From NCBI RefSeq assembly GCF_011752625.1, contig NZ_VWXD01000006.1, forward strand, positions 248,001 to 312,000: DNA of 64,000 bases, read 5' to 3'. Position numbers and translations under genes: made by a program. Under the pieces are notes generated by a model. The model did not search any database, had not been told where the DNA came from, and saw only the letters and a program-made list of their open reading frames with translations. The stretch comes from Candidatus Pantoea formicae. Its GTDB lineage: Bacteria; Pseudomonadota; Gammaproteobacteria; Enterobacterales; Enterobacteriaceae. Numbering within the stretch: position 1 is the first letter of the stretch; every line of letters starts with the position of its first letter. Shown here piece by piece: positions 29,901 through 39,160 of this stretch.

Positions 29901-30762
29901 GTGCGGTTAATCCATCCACCTGTAACTGGTGATCGCCCTGCTCCCCACGCCAGCGTGCACCGCCTTTGCTCAGCAGTAAATCACCGGCATAGACATCGCC
30001 ATCACGCAAATTGACCCAGGCCGCCAGGCTGAAGCGCGCACTTTCCAGGCTGGTATTGTCGCGTAGCCAAGGGCCAATCCACGGCCGCACGTCTACGTCA
30101 TCCGCTTGCATCCAGATGCGGCCATCGTTGAGCAGCCCATTGGTATCATTTAAATCGAGCCGGACCTGCACAACACCGTGCTGGCCAGTAAAGCTGGAGA
30201 GGCTGACTTCCCCCTCCGCACGATGGCGCGTGCTTTCGTTAAGCCAGGTCAAGCGCGGGATCGCTAGCTCGGCATGCTGGCCAGAGGGCGTCAGGAAGCG
30301 GATACTGCTATCACGAAGATCAAAATGGTCAAACTGACGCAGGAACAGATCGTTAATCTGCGCCGGTCTAAAGCTATTTTTTTGCTGATCGCTGGTGAGC
30401 AGCGGATGATTGGTTTCGAGACGCAGCTGCCAAAAGGTGAGATCGCGGAACTGCCAGCGCCAGTGCAGCAGGGATTGCCAGATATTGAGCGCCAGATTGA
30501 CGCGGCCAATGGTGAGTTGTCCCTCGTCCGGCATGGTGACATTGAGATCGCGGACCTGCAAAGTTGGGCCGAAGTTCTCCCACTTACCCTGCAGTTCACT
30601 GGCGTCCACTTTCATACCGCTGACGCGTGAAATCGTCTGCAGTATGTCGCTGCGATAGCTGTTGAGATGCGGCATGACGAGGCGCAACCCGCTGACCAGC
30701 AGCGCCACAATAACGATGATTGCGGCGAGCAGCAGTAACAATATCCTCGGCAACCGCCTCAC
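26944..30762 (-). CDS. yhdP: AsmA-like phospholipid transport protein YhdP
   Basis: A very large protein of 1272 residues (E. coli about 1266). One N-terminal transmembrane helix (residues 6-27) anchors a periplasm-spanning beta-rich body of the AsmA/bridge-like type. The C-terminal AsmA2 domain has the pattern FGKGQIADVNTGRAGQLLRLFSFDAL. In E. coli YhdP, with TamB and YdbH, carries phospholipid to the outer membrane. It follows rng by 47 bp and is likely in its transcript. Confidence 0.94.
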   Translation of the reverse strand: MRRLPRILLLLLAAIIVIVALLVSGLRLVMPHLNSYRSDILQTISRVSGMKVDASELQGKWENFGPTLQVRDLNVTMPDEGQLTIGRVNLALNIWQSLLHWRWQFRDLTFWQLRLETNHPLLTSDQQKNSFRPAQINDLFLRQFDHFDLRDSSIRFLTPSGQHAELAIPRLTWLNESTRHRAEGEVSLSSFTGQHGVVQVRLDLNDTNGLLNDGRIWMQADDVDVRPWIGPWLRDNTSLESARFSLAAWVNLRDGDVYAGDLLLSKGGARWRGEQGDHQLQVDGLTAHLSRFQNGWSLSVPQTRLSTDGIAWAPGHFAVLWKPEDHQMLGANSGAEVRVRATQLDLERLAPLVPLFKPLSPALLDNWRALQPRGNIDALALDIPLNQPEQTRLQAKWRNLAWQQWELLPGISNLNGSATGSVSNGQLDVAMGQAEVPYGDMFQAPLQIKQITGKLNWLRDANGLTLDGQNLDVQARSLWARGDFRYQQNLGKSPRLDILAGIRVTDAGDAWRYFPEPLMGHDLTHFLSESIKGGQVDNATLLFAGDPSLFPFKHNDGMFEVWVPLRNSTFQFQPGWPALENLDINLDFLNNGLWMKAEKTKLGDVDARNVSAVIPDYLKEKLIIDGDLSGEGQQIADYFEQTPLKSTLGAALQQLQIGGNVRGSLNLDIPLDGELVHASGSVLLNNNSLHIKPLNTTLNNLTGRFRYNNGNLQSEEMQANWFGQPTGVSFSTTENPNDFGVNVKLLGDWQPAKLKALPQSVRSQLSGSLAWQGNVDITLPHKGGATYKVDLKGDGKTVSSHLPAPLDKQSGEAMPIAINATGDLNGFTLSGSVREHNRFNSRWILEPQLRVDRGIWLNDAKSTPKLPENRGMELNLPALDGEAWMALLAGSGSSRNAQGETEVGGAILPGDVILRTPTLTLGGQKWHDVNATVTQGPTGNTQVQLASREARGNVITAQHVPWQIDLSYLYYNPEWPDKQDSAASPFGGNSSSINFSSWPAIQFNCDECWLRGQKFGHMQARLQPQGDTLALTNGSVDTGSSKLLINGEWVNKPGDQRTSLKGTLSGKNINDATNWFGMNTPLRDAPFKLDYDLHWRSAPWQPSEETLSGTLKTHFGKGQIADVNTGRAGQLLRLFSFDALLRKLRFDFSDTFSEGFYFDSINGTAWIENGVMRTDNLLVDGLEADIAMQGHIDLVKRQIDMEAVVAPEISAGVGVATAFVVNPVIGAAVFAASKVLGPIWNKISLLRYHISGPLDKPEISEVLRKPREDDNK

Positions 30763-30809
30763 ACACCTCTCCTTGCTTTCTGTTGGGTTACAGCCTTCAA
30801 CCTCACGAT

Positions 30810-32279
30810 TTACATCATGACGACGTCAAACTGCTCCTGCGTATAGAGCGGCTCAACATGGACTTTAACCTGCTTACCGACAAAGATTTCCACTTCCGCC
30901 AGCGCATGTGACTCTTCACTTTTCAGCGCTTCCCCTACTGCCGGGGACACATACACCAGGAAGCGGTCAGAATCGTAGGCGTGATGCACGCGTACAATTT
31001 CACGCATGATCTCATAACACACCGTCTCAACGGTTTTGAGCGTACCGCGCCCCTTACACACCGGACAATCGGCACAGAGAACATGCTCAATACTTTCCCG
31101 CGTACGCTTACGCGTCATTTCTACCAAGCCCAGTGCCGAGAAACCGTTGATGCCGGTTTTCACGCGATCTTTGCTCAGCGCGCTCTCCAGCGAATGCAGG
31201 ACGCGGCGACGGTGTTCGTCATTACTCATATCGATAAAATCGATGATGATGATACCGCCCAGGTTGCGCAGCCGCAGTTGGCGAGCAATCGCCTGAGTCG
31301 CTTCAATGTTGGTGTTGAAGATGGTTTCGTCAAGATTCCGATGCCCGACAAAGGCACCGGTGTTGATATCCACCGTGGTCATGGCTTCGGTTTGATCGAT
31401 GATCAAATAGCCGCCCGATTTCAGTTCAACCTTGCGTTCCAGCGAACGCTGGATTTCATTCTCAACGTCAAACAAGTCGAAGATCGGTTGCTTACCGCTG
31501 TATAGCTCCAGCTTGCTGGCCATCTCCGGGATATATTCACCGGTAAACTCCACCAGCAGATCGCAGGTCAGACGCGAATCAACCCGGATACGATCCAAGG
31601 CTGCGCCCGCGAAATCACGCAATACACGCTGCGCCAGCGCTAACTCGCCGTACAGCAGGCAGCGTGTCTGGTTGCGCTTCTTGCGCTCGCTGACTTTGGT
31701 CCACAGCCGTTTAAGGAAGGCGGCGTCCTGCGCCAGATCGTTTTCGCAAATGCCTTCAGCGGCGGTACGAATAATAAAGCCGCCCAGATCGTCGCAGTAA
31801 GCGGAGACCACGGCTTTCAGACGATCCCGCTCGGCTTCACTTTCAATACGCTGCGAAACGCCCACATGGGAAGCGCCTGGCATAAACACCAGGTAACGCG
31901 ATGGCAGCGTGATATCAGTGGTGAGGCGCGCACCTTTGGTTCCCAGCGGGTCTTTCACCACCTGCACCACTAAATCCTGGCCGGGGCGCACCAACTCACT
32001 GATATCACGGACCACAAAATTCTTCTTTTCATCACCCGCGACGCACTCGGTATGCGGCATGATGTCAGAAGCATGCAGGAAAGCGGCTTTATCCATGCCG
32101 ATATCGACAAAGGCCGCCTGCATGCCTGGCAAGACGCGGCTGATGCGTCCTTTATAAATGTTACCCACGATGCCGCGCCGTGCTTCGCGCTCAATGTGGA
32201 TTTCCTGCAAGATGCCGCCATCAATATAGGCAACACGGGTTTCAGAAGGTGTAACGTTTACCAGCAGTTCAGCCGTCAT
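30810..32279 (-). CDS. rng: Ribonuclease G
   Basis: Endoribonuclease of 489 residues that matures the 5' end of 16S rRNA. The S1 domain (about 38-125, GNIYKGRISRVLPGMQAAFVDIG), the catalytic domain with the two metal-binding Asp (VDINTG and IIIDFIDM) and the Zn-link C-x2-C motif (CADCPVCKGRG near 403) are present. Length equals E. coli RNase G. It overlaps yhdE by 11 bp. Confidence 0.96.
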   Translation of the reverse strand: MTAELLVNVTPSETRVAYIDGGILQEIHIEREARRGIVGNIYKGRISRVLPGMQAAFVDIGMDKAAFLHASDIMPHTECVAGDEKKNFVVRDISELVRPGQDLVVQVVKDPLGTKGARLTTDITLPSRYLVFMPGASHVGVSQRIESEAERDRLKAVVSAYCDDLGGFIIRTAAEGICENDLAQDAAFLKRLWTKVSERKKRNQTRCLLYGELALAQRVLRDFAGAALDRIRVDSRLTCDLLVEFTGEYIPEMASKLELYSGKQPIFDLFDVENEIQRSLERKVELKSGGYLIIDQTEAMTTVDINTGAFVGHRNLDETIFNTNIEATQAIARQLRLRNLGGIIIIDFIDMSNDEHRRRVLHSLESALSKDRVKTGINGFSALGLVEMTRKRTRESIEHVLCADCPVCKGRGTLKTVETVCYEIMREIVRVHHAYDSDRFLVYVSPAVGEALKSEESHALAEVEIFVGKQVKVHVEPLYTQEQFDVVMM

Positions 32280-32862
32280 CTTGTCCCCTTAACGCACGCA
32301 GCGACTGAAAATGGCTCAGCAGCTCATTGGTCTCAACCAGCGGTAATCCCACTACGGCGTGATAACTTCCATTAATCCTGCGGACGAAATTACCGCCCAG
32401 GCCCTGTATTCCGTACGCGCCGGCTTTATCCATCGGCTCGCCGCTGGCGATATAGTGCGAAATTTCCTCTGCCGTGATATTGCGAAATGTCACGTCAGTG
32501 GTCACAAGGCAATCTAGTTCACGCTGCGCATCGGCTATCGCCACCGCAGTCATCACCTGATGCGTTTGCCCAGAGAGTTTACTGAGTATTTCTGCAGCAT
32601 GCTCGGCATCACGTGGCTTTTCCAGCACCTCGTTATTGAGCACTACGATAGTGTCGGCACCTAACACCGGTAAATCCTGCGGTGCCACAGCCACCCCTGC
32701 TCGCGCTTTGTCTGACGCCAGGCGACGCACATAGGCTTCCGCCGCCTCATCCGGCTGGCGCTGCTCCTCGACGTCAGTAATAAGACGTTCAAATTGCAGG
32801 CCAAGCTGTGTGAGCAGCTCACGGCGACGCGGTGAACCGGAGGCGAGATACAGGGTTATCAT
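32269..32862 (-). CDS. yhdE: dTTP/UTP pyrophosphatase YhdE (Maf family)
   Basis: House-cleaning nucleotide pyrophosphatase of 197 residues, acting on dTTP, UTP and modified forms. The Maf signature LYLASGSPRRRELL at the N-terminus and the active-site blocks GADTIVV and GAYGIQGLGG are visible. The ATG at 32862 puts the signature right at the N-terminus as in the family; longer frames add no conserved sequence. It stands between mreD and rng as in E. coli. Confidence 0.94.
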   Translation of the reverse strand: MITLYLASGSPRRRELLTQLGLQFERLITDVEEQRQPDEAAEAYVRRLASDKARAGVAVAPQDLPVLGADTIVVLNNEVLEKPRDAEHAAEILSKLSGQTHQVMTAVAIADAQRELDCLVTTDVTFRNITAEEISHYIASGEPMDKAGAYGIQGLGGNFVRRINGSYHAVVGLPLVETNELLSHFQSLRALRGQDDG

Positions 32863-32870
32863 AGTATTCC

Positions 32871-33359
32871 TTACTGAACAGCGAACTGGCGGCGAATCTT
32901 TCTCATTAATAAGAATAGCCAAGGCCACAGAATGCCGTCGACTACACTGCTCCAGAAGATTTCAGGACGGAATGAGACATTGATCACCAAAAATTCCGCC
33001 CAGAAAACAATGACATCGACTGCAAGCGACAGCACCATAACCATTAATGCTTGTTGCCACAACGCCAGATTTCGGAATAGCTGAAATTTGAAGGCCACCA
33101 GATACGCGATGATGCTGAACGCCAGCGCACGTACGCCCAATGTTGAACCGGCCACCAGATCCATGACGGCACCCAAAAAGAAACCAGTCCCCACATTCAC
33201 GCGGTGTGGCAGCGCCAAAACCCAGTAAATCAGGATCAACAAAAGCCATGAAGGCCGGAACATGAATATCTGTTCCGGCCAAGGCATGATTTGCAGAATG
33301 AGGGCAATCAGAAAGGACAGCCAGATAACCCATCGGCCCTGGCTGCGATATCGACTCAA
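32871..33359 (-). CDS. mreD: Rod shape-determining protein MreD
   Basis: Inner membrane protein of 162 residues, equal to E. coli, with about five to six transmembrane helices. It is part of the elongasome that guides lateral wall synthesis with MreB, MreC, RodA and PBP2. It overlaps mreC by 4 bp and precedes yhdE by 8 bp. Confidence 0.95.
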   Translation of the reverse strand: MSRYRSQGRWVIWLSFLIALILQIMPWPEQIFMFRPSWLLLILIYWVLALPHRVNVGTGFFLGAVMDLVAGSTLGVRALAFSIIAYLVAFKFQLFRNLALWQQALMVMVLSLAVDVIVFWAEFLVINVSFRPEIFWSSVVDGILWPWLFLLMRKIRRQFAVQ

Positions 33360-34384
33360 GGCTGGCCTCCGCGTGTGTTCGCAGGAATCCCTTGCGAACG
33401 ACTGCCGTTAGCGGCGGGCGCGGGTGGCCCCATCTGTTGCGTCATGTCCGGTGCCGGGGGTCCCATTTCGCCTGCGGGCGGCAGGACTTGCGGCATCATC
33501 TGCATCAGACGTTCATTCGCCACGCGGTGCACTTCATCCGGTGCCATTGGCATGTCACCGTTCTTATCCGCGCCCCACAGTAGCAGCAGATAACGCAGAC
33601 GTTGCAGACCTGCTGTTGGGTGCGCCTGAATCACAGTGTAAGCACGTTGAGTATCCACTTTCACTGAGGACACCACGCCAACCGGATAGCCTTCAGGGAA
33701 ACGACCACCGAGGCCCGACGTGACCAGCACATCGCCCACGCGAATATCGGTGTTACCCGGCAGATGTTCCAGCTGCAGATCTTCGCTACAGCCGTTACCG
33801 GCCGCAATCACGCGAATATCGTTACGTAACACCTGAATCGGAAGCGCATGCGAAGCATCGCAAATCAGCAGAACACGGCTGGTTACCTGGCCCACAGCGA
33901 CCACCTGGCCGACCACACCTTTATCACTGATCACCGGCTGGCCTTCGTAAACGCCGTTTACGCTGCCTTTGTCGATCACCACCTGATCGGTGTAAGGATC
34001 GGTCCCGGTTGAGATCACCTGGGTCACCATTTTATGCTCATCCTGACGCAGCGGCGAGCCGAGCAGTTCACGCAGACGTGCGTTTTCCTGCTTGTATTGC
34101 CCCAGCATCAGCAGGTCACTGTTTTTCAGGAAGAGCTCACGGCGCAAGGCTTTATTTTCGAGTTCGAGCTGCTGGCGAGAGGCCAGCGTTTCAGATACGC
34201 CGTCCAGAAGCTGTCGCGGCCCGTTTGCCAGAAAATAAAATGGACTCACCGACGTGTCCAGGTAGTTGCGGATCTGGGAAAAGGAGCTCACGCGGCTATC
34301 AGCGATAATAATCGCAATAGCCACAATGACTGCCAGAAAGAGGCGCAACTGCAGGGAAGGTCCCCTGCTAAAAATCGGCTTCAT
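33356..34384 (-). CDS. mreC: Rod shape-determining protein MreC
   Basis: Bitopic protein of 342 residues: N-terminal transmembrane helix (12-30), a coiled coil (about 65-110) and a periplasmic double beta-barrel (GSVNGVYEGQPVISDKGVVGQV, GDVLVTSGLGGRFPEGYPVG). The Pro/Gly/Met-rich tail after residue 285 is low-complexity and shorter than in E. coli (367 residues). It lies 145 bp after mreB. Confidence 0.95.
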   Translation of the reverse strand: MKPIFSRGPSLQLRLFLAVIVAIAIIIADSRVSSFSQIRNYLDTSVSPFYFLANGPRQLLDGVSETLASRQQLELENKALRRELFLKNSDLLMLGQYKQENARLRELLGSPLRQDEHKMVTQVISTGTDPYTDQVVIDKGSVNGVYEGQPVISDKGVVGQVVAVGQVTSRVLLICDASHALPIQVLRNDIRVIAAGNGCSEDLQLEHLPGNTDIRVGDVLVTSGLGGRFPEGYPVGVVSSVKVDTQRAYTVIQAHPTAGLQRLRYLLLLWGADKNGDMPMAPDEVHRVANERLMQMMPQVLPPAGEMGPPAPDMTQQMGPPAPAANGSRSQGIPANTRGGQP

Positions 34385-34529
34385 AAAATCTGCGTGTTCC
34401 TCGACATCAGGGAAGAAGCGTTAGCCATATGACCAACGCCTCCAGGGCTGGACGCATCACGCCGTCGTGCGCAGCGTCGATTAGCGCGACTCCCTGCGCA
34501 ATTTGACCACGGTCTCAGCCGATGAGGAA

Positions 34530-35573
34530 TTACTCCTCGCTGAACAAATCGCCGCCATGCATGTCGATCATTTCCAATGCCTTACCACCACCACGCGCAA
34601 CGCAGGTCAGCGGGTCTTCAGCAACGACAACCGGGATGCCCGTCTCTTCCATCAGCAGGCGATCGAGGTTACGCAGCAATGCGCCACCACCGGTCAGCAC
34701 CATGCCGCGCTCAGAGATATCGGAAGCCAGTTCCGGTGGGCACTGCTCCAGCGCCACCATGACGGCACTCACGATGCCCGTTAACGGCTCCTGCAGTGCT
34801 TCAAGGATCTCATTGGAGTTCAGCGTAAAGCCACGTGGTACACCTTCTGCCAGGTTACGGCCACGTACTTCAATTTCGTGTACTTCATCACCCGGATAGG
34901 CAGAACCGATACCGTGTTTAATACGTTCCGCAGTGGCTTCACCAATCAGTGAACCATAGTTGCGGCGTACATAATTAATGATAGCTTCGTCGAAACGGTC
35001 ACCACCAATACGTACAGAAGAAGAGTAGACCACACCGTTCAATGAGATCACGGCAACTTCAGTGGTACCACCACCGATATCCACCACCATTGAACCTGTT
35101 GCTTCGGATACTGGCAGGCCAGCACCGATTGCAGCCGCCATCGGCTCTTCGATCAGGAAGACTTCGCGCGCGCCCGCGCCCTGTGCCGACTCACGAATAG
35201 CACGACGCTCAACCTGAGTTGCACCAACCGGTACGCAAACCAGTACGCGTGGGCTAGGACGCATAAAGCTGTTGCTGTGCACTTGCTTGATAAAGTGCTG
35301 GAGCATTTTTTCAGTAACGAAGAAGTCGGCGATAACACCGTCTTTCATTGGACGGATAGCCGCGATGTTGCCCGGTGTACGACCAAGCATCTGCTTCGCG
35401 TCATGGCCCACAGCAGCTACGCTTTTAGGCGAGCCAGCACGATCCTGACGAATGGCAACCACGGAAGGCTCGTTCAGCACGATGCCTTGTCCTTTTACGT
35501 AAATCAGGGTATTCGCGGTACCCAGGTCAATGGACAAGTCATTGGAAAACATGCCACGAAATTTTTTAAACAT
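34530..35573 (-). CDS. mreB: Rod shape-determining actin-like protein MreB
   Basis: Actin homologue of 347 residues, as in E. coli, that forms short membrane filaments guiding cell wall synthesis. Phosphate 1 (IDLGTANT), phosphate 2 (VVDIGGGTTEVAVIS) and adenosine (GMVLTGGGALL) motifs are complete. It is the first gene of the mreBCD-yhdE-rng series. Confidence 0.97.
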   Translation of the reverse strand: MFKKFRGMFSNDLSIDLGTANTLIYVKGQGIVLNEPSVVAIRQDRAGSPKSVAAVGHDAKQMLGRTPGNIAAIRPMKDGVIADFFVTEKMLQHFIKQVHSNSFMRPSPRVLVCVPVGATQVERRAIRESAQGAGAREVFLIEEPMAAAIGAGLPVSEATGSMVVDIGGGTTEVAVISLNGVVYSSSVRIGGDRFDEAIINYVRRNYGSLIGEATAERIKHGIGSAYPGDEVHEIEVRGRNLAEGVPRGFTLNSNEILEALQEPLTGIVSAVMVALEQCPPELASDISERGMVLTGGGALLRNLDRLLMEETGIPVVVAEDPLTCVARGGGKALEMIDMHGGDLFSEE

Positions 35574-35883
35574 ACTAAGGGATAATCCTGCAAGCTGGGG
35601 GCGGAAAATAAAATCCGCCTACTTTACCAACCACGCGAAGCCGCTACAAGGCGCAAAAACGTTCTGCTTCGGTGAAAAAATACGCTGATTAATTTTTTGG
35701 GCCGATTCGCTTATCCCTGGCCACCGTTAAATAGCGCTAAGCCGCCCTATTAAACGCAAATTCACCCGTCGAGAGCGGGTGAATTCCGACATAAAATCTA
35801 ACATTTCCTACTATCCGAACTGCGCGAGCGGCAATATAAAGGATATAAAAATGACCTTCTACCTCAGAACACGCTCATAAGCA
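35574..35883. other. mreB-csrD intergenic region
   Basis: This 310-bp gap with no gene lies upstream of mreB and downstream of csrD. It must hold the mreB promoter(s), which in E. coli are multiple. A short inverted repeat ttcacccg/cgggtgaa at 35761-35783 (ttcacccgtcgagagcgggtgaa) could end csrD transcription, but it has no T-run on that strand. Confidence 0.5.
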
Positions 35884-37830
35884 TTAAATTCGGTAACGTT
35901 GCGAGTGTTTTTTCACATTACTGTTAACCGGTAATGAAGGTGCGAAGAAGTCGCCTTGTCCACCCGAAACACCCAACCCGGCGAGGCTCTGCCACTCCGC
36001 GCGCGTTCGCACTCCCGTCGCAAAAACCTGCGTTTGTGTGGATTTGCACACTTCCAGCAAACTTTGTACGAACAGCTGATTTTCGGTACGACGCTCAATA
36101 TTACGCACTAAGCCTGGATCAAGCTTGATCACCTCAATCGGAAATTGCTTGATGTAGGCACTGCTCACCACGGTTAATCCTGCCTGATCCACCGCAATAC
36201 GGCAGCCAAAAGCCGTTAGCATTCGGAAAACCGGGACTAAGCGATTGATGTGTTGACAAACATCTGCCTCGGCAAGTTCAAATAAAAAACGCTTTCTTTG
36301 CGATTTAGTGCACTGCAACAGCAGCTTTTGCAGCCAACGCTGAAAAGGTTTCTGTAATAACGAATCAATATTCACCGGCAGCGCCAGAGTTTCATCGGGC
36401 CAGACTTCGGACAGTGCAGCAATACGTGTAACAAGCTGTCGGTCCCAGCTATCAGTCAGGCCAAGCTGTAAGACCAACGGCATAAATTCGGCTGACACTA
36501 CCTCTTTATCACCGTCAAAGACACGAGCCAGCATTTCGCGGTGATGAACTTTACCGTCTAAAAGCACAGCGGGTTTCTGGTAAAGCCGTGGGCCACCACG
36601 GTTAAGGGTATTTTCCAGTAAGGTACGCCAGCGTACGCTACCACGCCCCATATCCAGCGTGTTGCCCTCACCCACTGACCAACTGTTGCCACCCTGCAAC
36701 ACCGCGCGCCGCGTTGCCATTTCGACGCTTTCCATCACCTGAGAAACACTTTGGCCGCTCCGCCAGGCACTAATCCCAATGTGAATGATGTCATCGCGAT
36801 CGACCATGCGCATCGGTGGCAGTGAATCAACGGCGTTGACCAATTGATCCGCAATGCTGTTGGCCTCTTTCAGCGTGCGATGGGGCAGCAGCACGGCAAA
36901 ATCACTGCGGAAATAGCGCGCCAGCAAGGCGCCAGGATAACGCAGGACAAAAGTGGATAACATGTTGATCATATCAAACAGGTATTCGTCCACCAGCGTC
37001 GGACCCAGCGTTTCCTGCAGCGTCTCCAGATCCGGTAACCGCACCATCATAACGACGCCATGCGTACCAACATCTTCCTGATCCTCCAGCAGGGTCGCCA
37101 ACTGGTTATCAAAGAAAAGACGATTATTCAGTCCGGTTCGCGAATCCTGTGCGGCAAAGGTGCGGATCAGAGTATCAATGCGTAAACGCTGCTCACCCGC
37201 TTCCTGTAAGTCATTTAATAAGGCATCCATCGCCCGACTGGCTTTAGGTGGCCATTCGCTGTCATGGACGATTTGAGGAATACGTTCACCAGCAAGAATA
37301 CGTTCGGAGCGGTCCTCTAAATGCTCCATATTCTGCCAACGGCGAGTGATCCAGCGATGCGTCATCACCAGCAAGGCCGACATAATAGCCACGACGGTGC
37401 ACAAAACAATTAAGGTATAGGCGCCGGTGAAGGAGCGGAACCATGTTTTAGCGGGATCGAGCACCACAACACGCAGCCCGAGACCCGGCGAATGCGCCAG
37501 AGGGATGTCAAATTGGATAAAACGGTTCGGTTCGTCTTCCAGCATGGGATTCTCATGCCGATTGAGCTGGAAGATCACGTCATCGCCGTTACGCATCTCA
37601 ATCTGTTCGGCATTGATGACCGGCATCAGCCTGGTCAGCCATTGCGTAAGTTCTTGCGGCGATTGTGTTGCGAGCGCTTTATCGACCTCGGTAGCCAGCG
37701 TGTTGATACGTGTCTCTACCCGCTGCTGCGACAGCCAGATAAAACTAAAAGCGCAGCCCACCAGCATCAATAGCATTGCCAGTAAGCTTAATAATGTAAT
37801 AAACGCAGAAAACTTAGTTGTTAATCGCAT
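35884..37830 (-). CDS. csrD: RNase E specificity factor CsrD (degenerate GGDEF/EAL)
   Basis: Membrane protein of 648 residues (E. coli 646) that targets CsrB/CsrC small RNAs for RNase E decay. Two transmembrane helices frame a periplasmic part (about 7-30 and 130-155). They are followed by a coiled-coil/HAMP-like part, a degenerate GGDEF domain (LNNRLFFDNQLATLLEDQ to HRTLKEANSIADQLV) and a degenerate EAL domain (ELAEADVCQHINRL, in place of an EAL metal motif). The start at 37830 gives the MRLTTKFSAF start of E. coli; 13 more in-frame codons upstream are possible. Its place next to mreB is conserved. Confidence 0.92.
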   Translation of the reverse strand: MRLTTKFSAFITLLSLLAMLLMLVGCAFSFIWLSQQRVETRINTLATEVDKALATQSPQELTQWLTRLMPVINAEQIEMRNGDDVIFQLNRHENPMLEDEPNRFIQFDIPLAHSPGLGLRVVVLDPAKTWFRSFTGAYTLIVLCTVVAIMSALLVMTHRWITRRWQNMEHLEDRSERILAGERIPQIVHDSEWPPKASRAMDALLNDLQEAGEQRLRIDTLIRTFAAQDSRTGLNNRLFFDNQLATLLEDQEDVGTHGVVMMVRLPDLETLQETLGPTLVDEYLFDMINMLSTFVLRYPGALLARYFRSDFAVLLPHRTLKEANSIADQLVNAVDSLPPMRMVDRDDIIHIGISAWRSGQSVSQVMESVEMATRRAVLQGGNSWSVGEGNTLDMGRGSVRWRTLLENTLNRGGPRLYQKPAVLLDGKVHHREMLARVFDGDKEVVSAEFMPLVLQLGLTDSWDRQLVTRIAALSEVWPDETLALPVNIDSLLQKPFQRWLQKLLLQCTKSQRKRFLFELAEADVCQHINRLVPVFRMLTAFGCRIAVDQAGLTVVSSAYIKQFPIEVIKLDPGLVRNIERRTENQLFVQSLLEVCKSTQTQVFATGVRTRAEWQSLAGLGVSGGQGDFFAPSLPVNSNVKKHSQRYRI

Positions 37831-38155
37831 CCCTGTGCCCGTATCACTGCGGTTCTGAACGGTCGCCATCCGACCCGCGCCAAAAGCTCACTGGCGCAAA
37901 CCTGAGCAAAATATCACAAAACATTGCCTGAATCAGCGCCAGACATGCATCAAATTCATGTGGTGCGCCATGCTAATTGGCCCTTCGCCGCGAGTATAGC
38001 CGCAAAGTGTGATGCCCTGCCTTTTACTCCGGCTTTTTCGTCCTATTCTCAACAGAGCGATTCCACCAGGAAATTTCATATTTTTCTGAGCAAAGTGGCG
38101 TGACAACTGCCCTTTAAGCAAGCTGTGAGTTATCTACTTTTCGCCGGAGAATGCC
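37831..38155. other. csrD-msrP intergenic region
   Basis: This 325-bp region between divergent genes carries no gene or RNA that I recognise. In E. coli acuI lies here; it is absent in this window. Both promoters must be in it. Confidence 0.5.
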
Positions 38156-39160
38156 ATGAAGCTGAAGCAATACCCCACAGAAGCCGACGTCACGCCTGAA
38201 AGCATTTTTAATATGCGCCGCCGTCAGGTTTTGAAAGCGCTGGGCCTGGGTGCAGCAGCGGCCAGTTTGCCCGGTGTCGCACAGGCGGATGTATTGAGCT
38301 GGTTTAAAGGTAACGATCGCCCCCCTGCCCCCGCAGGCCGTGACCTGCAATTCACCAAGCCCGCAGAGTGGCAGGCTAATTTGCCACTGACGCCGTTTGA
38401 CAAGGTTTCCGGTTATAACAACTTTTATGAATTCGGTTTAGATAAAGCCGACCCGGCCGCCAATGCTGGCACTTTGAAAACTGAACCCTGGCAGCTGCGT
38501 ATTGAAGGAGAAGTCGCCAAACCCATCACGCTGGACATGGATGACATCTTCAAGCGTTTTGCCATGGAACAACGTATCTACCGCATGCGCTGTGTTGAAG
38601 CCTGGTCAATGGTGATCCCGTGGGTAGGCTTTGAGCTCAATAAGCTGCTCAAGCTGGCTGAGCCCACCAGCAATGCGCGCTTTGTTGCTTTCCAGACCCT
38701 CTACGCACCGGACCAAATGCCCGGCCAAAAAGATCGTTTTATCGGTGGCGGTCTGGATTATCCGTATGTGGAAGGCCTGCGCCTGGATGAGGCCATGCAT
38801 CCCCTCACGTTACTCAGCACGGGCGTGTACGGCAAAGCGCTACCTCCCCAGAATGGCGCCCCGATTCGCCTGACTGTTCCTTGGAAATACGGCTTCAAAG
38901 GGATCAAATCAATCGTGAAGATCACACTGACTCGCGATCAGCCACCGACAACATGGAGCCAGATCGCCGCTAATGAATATGGTTTCTACGCCAATGTGAA
39001 TCCACACGTTGATCATCCGCGCTGGTCACAGGCGACGGAGCGTTTCATTGGTTCGGGCGGCATTCTCAATGTGGAACGTCAGCCAACACTGCTGTTTAAC
39101 GGCTACGCTAAAGAAGTGGCATCGCTCTATCGCGGGCTCGATTTACGGGAGAACTACTGA
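38156..39160 (+). CDS. msrP: Periplasmic methionine-sulfoxide reductase catalytic subunit MsrP
   Basis: Molybdopterin enzyme of 334 residues (E. coli 334) that repairs methionine sulfoxide in periplasmic proteins. The Tat signal is visible as MRRRQVLKALG (residues 20-30) with the cleavage region VAQA near 43. The molybdenum ligand Cys146 sits in RMRCVEAWSM. The stop is followed directly by msrQ, giving the two-gene unit. Confidence 0.95.
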   Translation: MKLKQYPTEADVTPESIFNMRRRQVLKALGLGAAAASLPGVAQADVLSWFKGNDRPPAPAGRDLQFTKPAEWQANLPLTPFDKVSGYNNFYEFGLDKADPAANAGTLKTEPWQLRIEGEVAKPITLDMDDIFKRFAMEQRIYRMRCVEAWSMVIPWVGFELNKLLKLAEPTSNARFVAFQTLYAPDQMPGQKDRFIGGGLDYPYVEGLRLDEAMHPLTLLSTGVYGKALPPQNGAPIRLTVPWKYGFKGIKSIVKITLTRDQPPTTWSQIAANEYGFYANVNPHVDHPRWSQATERFIGSGGILNVERQPTLLFNGYAKEVASLYRGLDLRENY